A DNA stretch of 10,973 bases from positions 1,589-12,561 of the forward strand of contig DHMW01000032.1 of the NCBI GenBank assembly GCA_002405995.1. The letters run 5' to 3'. Made by a program: the position numbers and the translations under genes. Position 1 is the stretch's first letter, and each line of letters opens with the position of its first letter. The notes beneath the pieces are model-generated. The model saw only the letters and a program-made list of their open reading frames with translations. It made no database searches and had not been told where the DNA came from. Below, piece after piece: positions 5,631-10,973 of this stretch. This DNA is from Oscillospiraceae bacterium UBA4632 (GTDB lineage: Bacteria; Bacillota; Clostridia; Oscillospirales; Oscillospiraceae).

Positions 5631-5653
5631 AGTGCAAATCTTTGCATTAAGAT
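5625..5653 (+). promoter_or_regulatory. Candidate promoter of the transporter gene
   Basis: TTGTAA (5625-5630), a 17-bp spacer and TAAGAT (5648-5653). The imperfect -10 fits a promoter that needs an activator such as the adjacent LysR protein. The palindrome TGCAAATCTTTGCA occupies the spacer. Confidence 0.45.
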
Positions 5654-5664
5654 AAGTACATCTT
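5633..5664. promoter_or_regulatory. Candidate LysR operator cluster in the divergent intergenic region
   Basis: Three alternating half-sites, ATCTT (5638-5642), AAGAT (5649-5653) and ATCTT (5660-5664), are spaced exactly 11 bp apart, about one helical turn. They overlap the perfect 14-bp palindrome TGCAAATCTTTGCA (5633-5646). LysR regulators bind dyads of this general type (T-N11-A) near the promoter of the divergent gene. Which element the regulator uses cannot be told from sequence. Confidence 0.45.
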
Positions 5665-5685
5665 TTGTAAATGAGGTTGGAGAAA

Positions 5686-7041
5686 ATGAAGAGAGAATCC
5701 TTCCGCTCGCGCCTCGGCTTTCTGCTGGTGAGCGCGGGCTGCGCTATTGGTATCGGCAACGTGTGGCGCTTCCCCTATATCACGGGCAAGAACGGCGGCG
5801 GCTATTTCGTCCTGTTCTATCTTTTGTGCCTGCTCATCATGGGCGTTCCCGTGCTGACGATGGAGCTGGCGGTTGGCCGCGCGAGCCGCAAGAGCGCGGT
5901 GCTCGCCTACAGGACGCTGGAAAAGCCGAGATCCAAGTGGCATATCCACGGCTGGTTCTGCCTGCTCGGCTGCTACCTGCTGATGATGTACTACACCACC
6001 GTTTCCGGCTGGATGGTCAGCTATTTTTGGCGCTTTGCGTCCGGCACGTTTTACCACGGGATGCCGGCGGAGGATGCCTCGGCGGTGTTCGGGCAGCTCC
6101 TGTCGAACCCGGCGGAGATGGGAATCCTGGCTGTCGCTATCGTGATCGCGGGCTTCCTGGTCTGCTCGTTCGGGCTGCAAAAGGGGCTGGAGCGCGTGTC
6201 CAAGTTCATGATGCTGGCGCTGCTGCTGCTCATCCTTGTGCTCGCCGCGCACAGCCTGACGCTGTCCGGCGCGGCGGAGGGCATGAAGTTCTACCTGCTG
6301 CCCTCGATGGATTCCATCCGTGAAAACGGCTTCGGCAGTCTCATCACCGACGCGATGAACCAGGCGTTCTTCACGCTCTCGCTCGGCATTGCGGCGATGG
6401 AGATCTTCGGCAGCTATATGTCCGACGATCACGCGCTCACCGGCGAGGCGGTGCGCATCTGCGCGCTCGATACCTTTGTGGCGCTGATGGCCGGCACCAT
6501 CATCTTCCCTGCGTGCTTCACCTTCGGCGTAACGCCGGACAACGGCCCGTCGCTGCTGTTCGTCACGCTGCCGCAGGTGTTCGTCAACATGGCGGGCGGC
6601 CGCTTCTGGGGCGCGCTGTTCTTCCTGTTCATGATGTTTGCGAGCCTTTCCACCGTGCTGGCGGTGTTTGAGAATATCCTTGCCGTCTGTATGGATACGT
6701 TCGGCTGGAGCCGCAGGAAGGCGGTGCTCATCAACGGCGCGCTGCTGGCGGTGCTGAGCCTGCCGTGCGTGCTCGGCTACAACATCTGGAGCGATTTTCA
6801 CCCCCTGCCCGGCAAGGACGTGCTCGACAGCGAGGATTTCCTCGTCAGCAACCTCCTGCTGCCCATCGGGTCGCTCGTGTATCTGCTGTTCTGCGTGACG
6901 AAGTGGGGCTGGGGCTTCGACAGGTATCTTGCCGAGGCGAACCGGGGCGCGGGGCTGAAGCTCTCGCCCAAGCTCAAGCCGTACTTCCAGTGGGTGCTGC
7001 CGTTTTTGATCATCGTTATCCTGCTGCAGGGCCTGCTGTAA
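5686..7041 (+). CDS. Sodium-dependent transporter, neurotransmitter:sodium symporter (SNF) family
   Basis: A 451-aa membrane protein of the LeuT/MhsT family, which usually import amino acids or related amines with Na+. Family marks: SRLGFLLVSAGCAIGIGNVWRFPY (split here as residues 8-31, the TM1 region with its unwound Na/substrate site), NGGGYFVLFY (36-45), AFFTLSLG at 227-234 (the unwound TM6) and FASLSTVLAVFEN at 318-330, where Ser322-Thr323 match the Na2-site pair of LeuT TM8. About 11 hydrophobic segments can be read, ending with one at 435-451, consistent with the bacterial 11-TM subgroup. An ATG at 5671 is also in frame, but 5686 is chosen: GAGG (5673-5676) is 9 nt upstream, and the family normally begins MKRE..SRLGF. 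The substrate is unknown. It is divergent from the LysR gene that probably controls it. Confidence 0.92.
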   Translation: MKRESFRSRLGFLLVSAGCAIGIGNVWRFPYITGKNGGGYFVLFYLLCLLIMGVPVLTMELAVGRASRKSAVLAYRTLEKPRSKWHIHGWFCLLGCYLLMMYYTTVSGWMVSYFWRFASGTFYHGMPAEDASAVFGQLLSNPAEMGILAVAIVIAGFLVCSFGLQKGLERVSKFMMLALLLLILVLAAHSLTLSGAAEGMKFYLLPSMDSIRENGFGSLITDAMNQAFFTLSLGIAAMEIFGSYMSDDHALTGEAVRICALDTFVALMAGTIIFPACFTFGVTPDNGPSLLFVTLPQVFVNMAGGRFWGALFFLFMMFASLSTVLAVFENILAVCMDTFGWSRRKAVLINGALLAVLSLPCVLGYNIWSDFHPLPGKDVLDSEDFLVSNLLLPIGSLVYLLFCVTKWGWGFDRYLAEANRGAGLKLSPKLKPYFQWVLPFLIIVILLQGLL

Positions 7042-7062
7042 AGCGAAAAAAGCTGCAAAAAG

Positions 7063-7095
7063 AAAAGCATCTCCGGCTATCGGAGATGCTTTTTT
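7063..7095. terminator. Bidirectional terminator between the transporter and trmB
   Basis: A 13-bp perfect stem (7063-7075 with 7081-7093, loop GCTAT) has four A at its left base and six T at 7090-7095 on the right. It lies between convergent genes and can serve both: it is 21 bp past the transporter stop and 12 bp past the trmB stop. Confidence 0.93.
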
Positions 7096-7107
7096 CGTTT
7101 TGCCGGT

Positions 7108-7794
7108 TTATTCTGCCTCCGGCGCGGCGGGCGTCTCTGCATCCGCCGGCTCCTCCCACGGCTGCATCGCGGCGACGCAGCGGTTGATGCTCTTGCCCTC
7201 GGCGTAGAATTTCGCCTCGTAGTCGGTCATCACGCCGCATGGACCGCTTCCGTGCAGGTCGCGCGTGACCTCGGAGAGCGAGAAGCCGAACTGCGGGATC
7301 TCCTCGAGGGACCACTCAAACAGCGCGTCGTTGTCGGTCTTGAAGTGGATCTGGCCATTTTCCTTGAGCACCTTGCGGTAGAGCTTCAGGAAGTTGCCGT
7401 GCGTCAGGCGGCGCTTGGCCTGCCGTTTGGGCGGCCAGGGGTCGCAGAAGTTGATGTAGATGCGGTCGATCTCGCCCTCGCCGAAGATCTCGGAGAGCTG
7501 GTCGGCGTCGATGTCGATGAAAAAGACGTTGTGCAGCTCCTCCCGCGCGGCGCGCTCCATCGCAACGACCATCGCGTCGGGCACCTTTTCAACCGCGATG
7601 AGCAGCACATCCGGCTCGGCCGCCGCCGTTCCGGCGGTGAAGCGCCCCTTGCCGCAGCCCAGCTCCACGCGCAGCTCCTTTGCCCCGGGCATCAGCTCGC
7701 GCCAATGCCCCCTGTGCTCGTAGGGGTCCTTGATTTGATACGCCCCGCACCGTTCCATGCGGGGGAGCAGATTCTTTTTCTTGCGCATTCGCAT
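7108..7794 (-). CDS. trmB: tRNA (guanine-N7-)-methyltransferase TrmB
   Basis: A 228-aa SAM-dependent enzyme that methylates G46 in the variable loop of tRNAs. Motifs in order: MRMRKKK at the start; VELGCGKGRF at 43-52, the SAM-binding glycine loop; IAVEK at 66-70; INFCDPWPPKRQAKRR from about 114, the family signature; FKTDN at 151-155; and TDYEAKF at 190-196, the C-terminal conserved element. Two starts are possible: ATG 7792-7794, with GAGG 11 nt upstream, and TTG 7798-7800, two codons earlier with GAGG only 5 nt away. ATG is preferred because homologues begin MRMR. The last 16 residues are a loose acidic Ala/Pro/Glu tail (EEPADAETPAAPEAE) beyond the catalytic fold. It has its own promoter and is divergent from crt; no functional link with its neighbours is expected. 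Confidence 0.95.
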   Translation of the reverse strand: MRMRKKKNLLPRMERCGAYQIKDPYEHRGHWRELMPGAKELRVELGCGKGRFTAGTAAAEPDVLLIAVEKVPDAMVVAMERAAREELHNVFFIDIDADQLSEIFGEGEIDRIYINFCDPWPPKRQAKRRLTHGNFLKLYRKVLKENGQIHFKTDNDALFEWSLEEIPQFGFSLSEVTRDLHGSGPCGVMTDYEAKFYAEGKSINRCVAAMQPWEEPADAETPAAPEAE

Positions 7795-7830
7795 ATCCAA
7801 AACAGCCTCGTTTTCATAAAATCAAAGCCT

Positions 7831-7859
7831 ATCATAGCCGAAATTCATGGCGGAAACAA
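7831..7859 (-). promoter_or_regulatory. Probable promoter of trmB
   Basis: On the minus strand, TTGTTT (7854-7859), a 17-bp spacer and TATGAT (7831-7836), about 37 nt before the ATG. It is the only well-spaced sigma-A-like pair upstream of trmB. Confidence 0.6.
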
Positions 7860-7980
7860 GTCAAAACGGAAATTTTTACACAAGTTCTGCTGCATTTTCG
7901 CGGAGATCGTTAAAATTGCAACATTTCTTGCAGAGCTGGTGGGGAAATGTGAAAGTTTTTTGAAAAAAGTGATTTTTCTC

Positions 7981-8009
7981 TTGCAAATGCGCGTGACGCA
8001 CCATATAAT
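7981..8009 (+). promoter_or_regulatory. Sigma-A promoter of the crt-hbd operon
   Basis: TTGCAA (7981-7986), a 17-bp spacer and perfect TATAAT (8004-8009). The start of transcription is expected near 8016, giving a leader of about 30 nt with AGGAGG. The AT-rich region upstream holds dyads GAAAAA-N5-TTTTTC (7962-7978) and ACATTTC-N16-GAAATGT (7921-7950). Confidence 0.88.
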
Positions 8010-8046
8010 ACACTCAGGGAAAAAGGAAAGACAGGAGGAGGCATTT

Positions 8047-8823
8047 ATGTCTTTTGTGAAATATGAGCCCAAGGGCAATATCGCCTGGCTGACCGTTGAT
8101 CGTGAGAAGGCGCTCAACGCACTCAACACGCAGGTGCTGGCTGACCTTGACGCGGCGCTCGACGCCATCGACCTGAGCGAGATCCGCTGCCTGATCGTCC
8201 GCGGCGCGGGGGAGAAGTCCTTTGTTGCCGGCGCGGACATCGCGCAGATGAAGGGGCTCAGCAAAGCGGAGGGCGAGGCCTTCGGCAAGCAGGGCAACGA
8301 CGTGATGCGCAGGCTGGAAACGCTGCCCATCCCCACCATCGCCGCAGTCGGCGGCTACGCGCTCGGCGGCGGCTGCGAGCTCGCCATGAGCTGCGATTTC
8401 CGCATCTGCTCCGATACCGCTGTGTTCGGCCAGCCGGAAACGGGCCTTGGCATCACGCCGGGCTTCGGCGGCACACAGCGTCTGGCGCGCCTGGTCGGCC
8501 CCGGCATGGCAAAGCAGATGATCTACACCGCGCGCAACATCAAGGCGGATGAGGCGCTGCGCGCCGGCCTTGTGAACGCCGTCTATCCGCTCGGAGAGCT
8601 GTACGCCGCGGCGGAAAAGCTCGCAAGCCAGATCGCAGCCAACGCGCCGATCGCCGTGCGCGCGGCGAAGAAGGCGATAAACGAGGGGCTGGAGCTTGGC
8701 ATGGACGACGCCGTTGTCGTGGAGGAGAAGGCGTTTGGCTCCTGCTTCCAGACTGCCGACCAGCAGGAGGGCATGGGCGCCTTCCTCGAAAAACGCAGGC
8801 ACGAACCCTTTACCAATCAGTGA
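8047..8823 (+). CDS. crt: Short-chain enoyl-CoA hydratase (3-hydroxybutyryl-CoA dehydratase, crotonase)
   Basis: A 258-aa enoyl-CoA hydratase/isomerase family protein. In the butyrate pathway it dehydrates (S)-3-hydroxybutyryl-CoA to crotonyl-CoA in the cytoplasm. Visible features: VAGADIAQMKG at 60-70, the first oxyanion-hole loop; GGYALGGGCELAMSCDF at 102-118, with the second oxyanion-hole glycine and catalytic Glu111; and FGQPETGLGITPGFGGTQRL at 127-146, with catalytic Glu131. Both glutamates are present, so it should be a true hydratase. The length matches clostridial Crt (about 260). The frame is open far upstream over trmB, but ATG 8047 is the start: AGGAGG lies 8 nt before it and a consensus promoter is just upstream. 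hbd follows after 42 bp with no terminator, so the two form an operon. Among crotonases of this type the exact CoA substrate is inferred from the neighbouring hbd and bcd. Confidence 0.93.
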   Translation: MSFVKYEPKGNIAWLTVDREKALNALNTQVLADLDAALDAIDLSEIRCLIVRGAGEKSFVAGADIAQMKGLSKAEGEAFGKQGNDVMRRLETLPIPTIAAVGGYALGGGCELAMSCDFRICSDTAVFGQPETGLGITPGFGGTQRLARLVGPGMAKQMIYTARNIKADEALRAGLVNAVYPLGELYAAAEKLASQIAANAPIAVRAAKKAINEGLELGMDDAVVVEEKAFGSCFQTADQQEGMGAFLEKRRHEPFTNQ

Positions 8824-8865
8824 TCCCATAAACTTCATATATCAAATTGTAGGAGGATACATACA

Positions 8866-9705
8866 ATGAAAGTTGCAGTTTTCGGCGCCGGTACCATGGG
8901 CAGCGGCATCGCCCAGGTCTTCGCGGCCAAGGGCCACACCGCCCTGATGTACGCTTCCAGCGTCGCTTCCGCCCAGCGCCACAAGGATAAGCTCGCCGCC
9001 TCTCTTCAGAAGCGCGTGGAAAAGGGCAAGATGACCGAGGAAGCCAAGGAAGCCATCCTTGCCAACATCCTCGTCGAGGAGAAGTCTGCCGCCGCCGACG
9101 CCGACCTCGTCATCGAGTGCGTCAAGGAGGAGATGGGCACCAAGCGCGAGCTGCTCGGCGAGCTGGACGAGATGTGCAAGGAGAGCACCGTTTTCGCCAC
9201 CAACACCTCGTCTCTGTCCGTCACCGAGATGGGGCTTGGCCTGAAGCACCCTGTCATCGGTATGCACTTTTTCAACCCCGTGCCCAGCATGAAGCTCGTT
9301 GAGGTCATCCGCGGCGCCAACACCACGCAGGAGACCTTCGACTTCATCTACAACCTCTCCAAGGAGATCGGCAAGGAGCCGGTCGAGGTCGCCGAGGCTC
9401 CGGGCTTCGTCGTCAACAAGATCCTCATCCCGATGATCAACGAGGCGATCGGCCTGGTCGAGACCGGCGTCGCCTCCGTCGAGGACATCGATAAGGCCAT
9501 GATGCTCGGCGCGAACCATCCCATGGGCCCCCTCGCCCTCGGCGATTTCATCGGTCTGGACGTCTGCCTTGCCATCATGAACGTTCTCTACAGCGAGACC
9601 GGCGATCCGAAGTACCGCCCCGCGCTGCTGCTGAAGAAGATGGTCCGCGGCGGCCAGCTCGGCAAGAAGTCCGGCAAGGGCTTCTATGACTACAGCAAAA
9701 AGTAA
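8866..9705 (+). CDS. hbd: 3-hydroxybutyryl-CoA dehydrogenase
   Basis: A 279-aa enzyme that reduces 3-oxobutyryl-CoA to (S)-3-hydroxybutyryl-CoA, the step before Crt. The N-terminal Rossmann domain has GAGTMGSGIAQ at 7-17. Catalytic residues of the family are in place: Ser115 in NTSSLS, His134 in IGMHFFNP, Glu146 in KLVEV and Asn184 in PGFVVNK. The C-terminal domain carries DIDKAMMLGANHPMGPLALGDFIGLD and ends KSGKGFYDY, typical of clostridial Hbd. Unusual: the acidic residue that normally ends the second Rossmann strand (LRD in clostridial homologues) is absent; the segment reads LMYASS at 27-32. The ATG has AGGAGG (8851-8856) 9 nt upstream. Codon use is strongly C-ending (GCC, CTC, GTC, ATC), like the ribosomal genes and bcd and unlike crt, which suggests high expression. 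A 19-bp terminator stem follows. Confidence 0.95.
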   Translation: MKVAVFGAGTMGSGIAQVFAAKGHTALMYASSVASAQRHKDKLAASLQKRVEKGKMTEEAKEAILANILVEEKSAAADADLVIECVKEEMGTKRELLGELDEMCKESTVFATNTSSLSVTEMGLGLKHPVIGMHFFNPVPSMKLVEVIRGANTTQETFDFIYNLSKEIGKEPVEVAEAPGFVVNKILIPMINEAIGLVETGVASVEDIDKAMMLGANHPMGPLALGDFIGLDVCLAIMNVLYSETGDPKYRPALLLKKMVRGGQLGKKSGKGFYDYSKK

Positions 9706-9724
9706 ACCGCACCGCAGCGGTGTA

Positions 9725-9771
9725 AGAAAGAGGAAGGCGGCTCGTGGGAGCCGCCTTCCTCTTTCTCTTTT
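9725..9771 (+). terminator. Intrinsic terminator of the crt-hbd operon
   Basis: A 19-bp perfect stem (9725-9743 with 9748-9766, loop GTGG), followed by CTTTT. It starts 19 bp after the hbd stop codon and separates hbd from bcd. Confidence 0.92.
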
Positions 9772-9878
9772 GGAATGATGAGGATTCCTGAAAATGACGG
9801 AAAACCGTCATAAAAAGAGCAGAAATAACAAAAAGCCTTAATTGAATTCGGTGAAAAGGGCAAATTCCAAAAAGGAAT
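9772..9878. promoter_or_regulatory. Group of short dyads upstream of the bcd promoter
   Basis: This non-coding stretch holds GGAAT-N7-ATTCC (9772-9788), a perfect TGACGG-AAAA-CCGTCA (9795-9810) and ATTCC-N5-GGAAT (9864-9878), the last ending 11 bp before the bcd -35. The same GGAAT half-site occurs four times in two dyads. No matching regulator is recognised, so a role in binding is only possible. Confidence 0.3.
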
Positions 9879-9889
9879 GATAGTTTCCC

Positions 9890-9918
9890 TTGCGAAAACT
9901 TAATGCAGCGTTTATAAT
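9890..9918 (+). promoter_or_regulatory. Sigma-A promoter of bcd
   Basis: TTGCGA (9890-9895), a 17-bp spacer and perfect TATAAT (9913-9918). Transcription would start near 9925, leaving a leader of about 65 nt. It shows that bcd has its own transcript after the hbd terminator. Confidence 0.88.
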
Positions 9919-9938
9919 ACAACATGTACGGAACGGAT

Positions 9939-9956
9939 TTGTGAAAAAATAGACAA
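9939..9956. promoter_or_regulatory. Candidate Rex (redox-sensing repressor) operator
   Basis: TTGTGAAAAAATAGACAA is 18 bp, the length of the clostridial Rex site (TTGTTAA-N4-TTAACAA), and agrees at 11 of the 14 defined positions; TTGTGAA is also a common Rex half-site. It lies about 15 bp past the expected transcription start, a position where a bound repressor would block elongation. Rex control of the butyryl-CoA genes by NADH/NAD is known in Clostridium. The site was found by eye. Confidence 0.5.
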
Positions 9957-9990
9957 TCCAATTATTTTTATAGTGAAGGAGCAAAAGACT

Positions 9991-10973
9991 ATGGATTTCC
10001 ATCTGTCCAAAGAACATCTGCTGGTCCGCAAAATGTACCGCGAATTTGCAGAAAATGAAGTCAAGCCTTTGGCTGAGGAGCTCGATGAGGAGGAGCGCTT
10101 CCCCATGGAGACCGTCGAAAAGATGGCAAAGCTCGGCATGATGGGCATTTACTTCCCGAAGCAGTACGGCGGCGCCGGCGGCGATGTTCTCAGCTACGCC
10201 ATGTGCGTGGAAGAGCTCGCCAAGGTCTGCGGCACCACCGCGGTCGTCGTTTCCGCCCACACCTCCCTGTGCTGCGCTCCCATTTTCGAGAACGGCACCG
10301 AGGAGCAGAAGATGAAGTATCTGCCTGACCTCCTGTCCGGCCGCAAGATCGGCGCGTTCGGCCTGACCGAGCCCGGCGCCGGTACCGACGCTTCCGGCCA
10401 GCAGACCACCGCTGTCAAGAACGAGAACGGCGACTACGTCCTCAACGGCAGCAAGTGCTTCATCACCAACGGCAACGTTGCCTCCACCTTCGTCGTCTTC
10501 GCGATGACCGACAAGAGCAAGGGCAACCACGGCATCTCTGCGTTCATCGTTGAGAGCACCTTCCCCGGCTTCTCCACCGGTAAGCACGAGAAGAAGATGG
10601 GTATCCGCGGCAGTTCCACCTGCGACCTCGTCTTTGAAGACTGTGTCGTCCCCAAGGAGAACCTGCTCGGCAGGGAAGGCGAAGGCTTCAAGATCGCCAT
10701 GAAGACCCTCGACGGCGGTCGTATCGGTATCGCCTCCCAGGCGCTGGGTCTTGCCGAGGGCGCCATCAACGAGGCTGTCAAGTATACCAAGGAGCGCGTC
10801 CAGTTCGGCCGCCGCCTGAGCCAGTTCCAGAACACCCAGTTCCAGCTGGCCGACATGCACACCCGCACCCAGGCTGCGCAGTACCTTGTTTATGCTGCCG
10901 CGATGAAGAAGCAGAACCACGAGGATTACTCCATGGACGCTGCCATGGCCAAGCTCTTCGCGGCCGAGACCGC
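9991..10973 (+). CDS. bcd: Butyryl-CoA dehydrogenase (short-chain acyl-CoA dehydrogenase), N-terminal 327 codons
   Basis: The gene runs off the window end; 327 of an expected 380 or so codons are visible. It is an FAD enzyme that reduces crotonyl-CoA to butyryl-CoA, in clostridia usually complexed with EtfAB for electron bifurcation from NADH. Domains: alpha-helical N-domain to about 120; beta-domain with FGLTEPGAGTDA at 123-134 (FAD/substrate contacts), CFITNG at 156-161 and KMGIRGSST at 202-210; then the start of the C-terminal helical domain with ERVQFGRRLSQFQNTQFQLADM at 268-289, given here in two halves as ERVQFGRRL and SQFQNTQFQLADM. The catalytic Glu near residue 365 is beyond the window, so butyryl rather than other short-chain specificity rests on the adjacent crt and hbd. 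AAGGAG (9976-9981) lies 9 nt before the ATG. Codon use is strongly C-ending, as in hbd. Confidence 0.93.
   Translation, partial: MDFHLSKEHLLVRKMYREFAENEVKPLAEELDEEERFPMETVEKMAKLGMMGIYFPKQYGGAGGDVLSYAMCVEELAKVCGTTAVVVSAHTSLCCAPIFENGTEEQKMKYLPDLLSGRKIGAFGLTEPGAGTDASGQQTTAVKNENGDYVLNGSKCFITNGNVASTFVVFAMTDKSKGNHGISAFIVESTFPGFSTGKHEKKMGIRGSSTCDLVFEDCVVPKENLLGREGEGFKIAMKTLDGGRIGIASQALGLAEGAINEAVKYTKERVQFGRRLSQFQNTQFQLADMHTRTQAAQYLVYAAAMKKQNHEDYSMDAAMAKLFAAET

Noticed and set aside
7921..7978. Dyads upstream of the crt promoter as a Rex site
   Set aside because: ATGTGAAAGTTTTTTGAA keeps only one Rex-like half; the other half does not match.
7252..8046. Upstream extension of the crt frame
   Set aside because: It lies antisense to trmB and upstream of the crt promoter; AGGAGG and family length place the start at 8047.
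9838..10920. Long minus-strand open frame opposite bcd
   Set aside because: It is antisense to a well-conserved acyl-CoA dehydrogenase, with no ribosome binding site and no recognisable domains.

Overview
The window looks like the chromosome of a GC-rich, Gram-positive anaerobe of the Clostridia, most likely a butyrate-producing member of the Oscillospiraceae (inference). The reasons are strong AGGAGG-type ribosome binding sites, sigma-A promoters with 17-bp spacers, an infC-rpmI-rplT operon with a Firmicutes-style attenuating leader, and crt, hbd and bcd genes of the crotonyl-CoA to butyryl-CoA route. No tRNA, rRNA, CRISPR array or insertion sequence was seen.

Left part (1-1960): the 3' end of glmS with its terminator. 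Three minus-strand genes follow: a lipoprotein with an Asp-rich calcium-loop-like motif, a small multidrug-export-family membrane protein with its own promoter, and a 31-codon Asn/Gln-rich small ORF with a good ribosome binding site and a 17-bp hairpin behind it.

Translation operon (1960-3465): a consensus promoter drives a structured leader of about 170 nt with a terminator and a competing 9-bp long-range pairing, as expected for L20 autoregulation. infC (IF3) follows and appears to start at an AUU codon, then rpmI (L35), rplT (L20) and a strong terminator. Two feedback loops are therefore plausible: L20 on the attenuator and IF3 on its own AUU start.

Middle part (3466-7108): a complete tyrosine recombinase with no other mobile-element genes nearby. 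It converges, with a 4-bp gap, on a LysR-type regulator. The regulator is divergent from a neurotransmitter:sodium-symporter-family transporter, and the 112-bp gap between them carries regularly phased half-sites. A bidirectional terminator separates the transporter from the convergent trmB gene.

Right part (7795-10973): crt and hbd form a two-gene operon with a near-consensus promoter and a 19-bp terminator stem. bcd then begins a separate transcript with its own promoter and a candidate Rex (NADH-sensing) operator in its untranslated leader. Together these genes convert 3-oxobutyryl-CoA through 3-hydroxybutyryl-CoA and crotonyl-CoA to butyryl-CoA. The electron-transfer flavoprotein genes expected with bcd would lie beyond the window. 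Hbd lacks the usual acidic residue at the end of the second Rossmann strand, which raises a question about its NAD/NADP preference.
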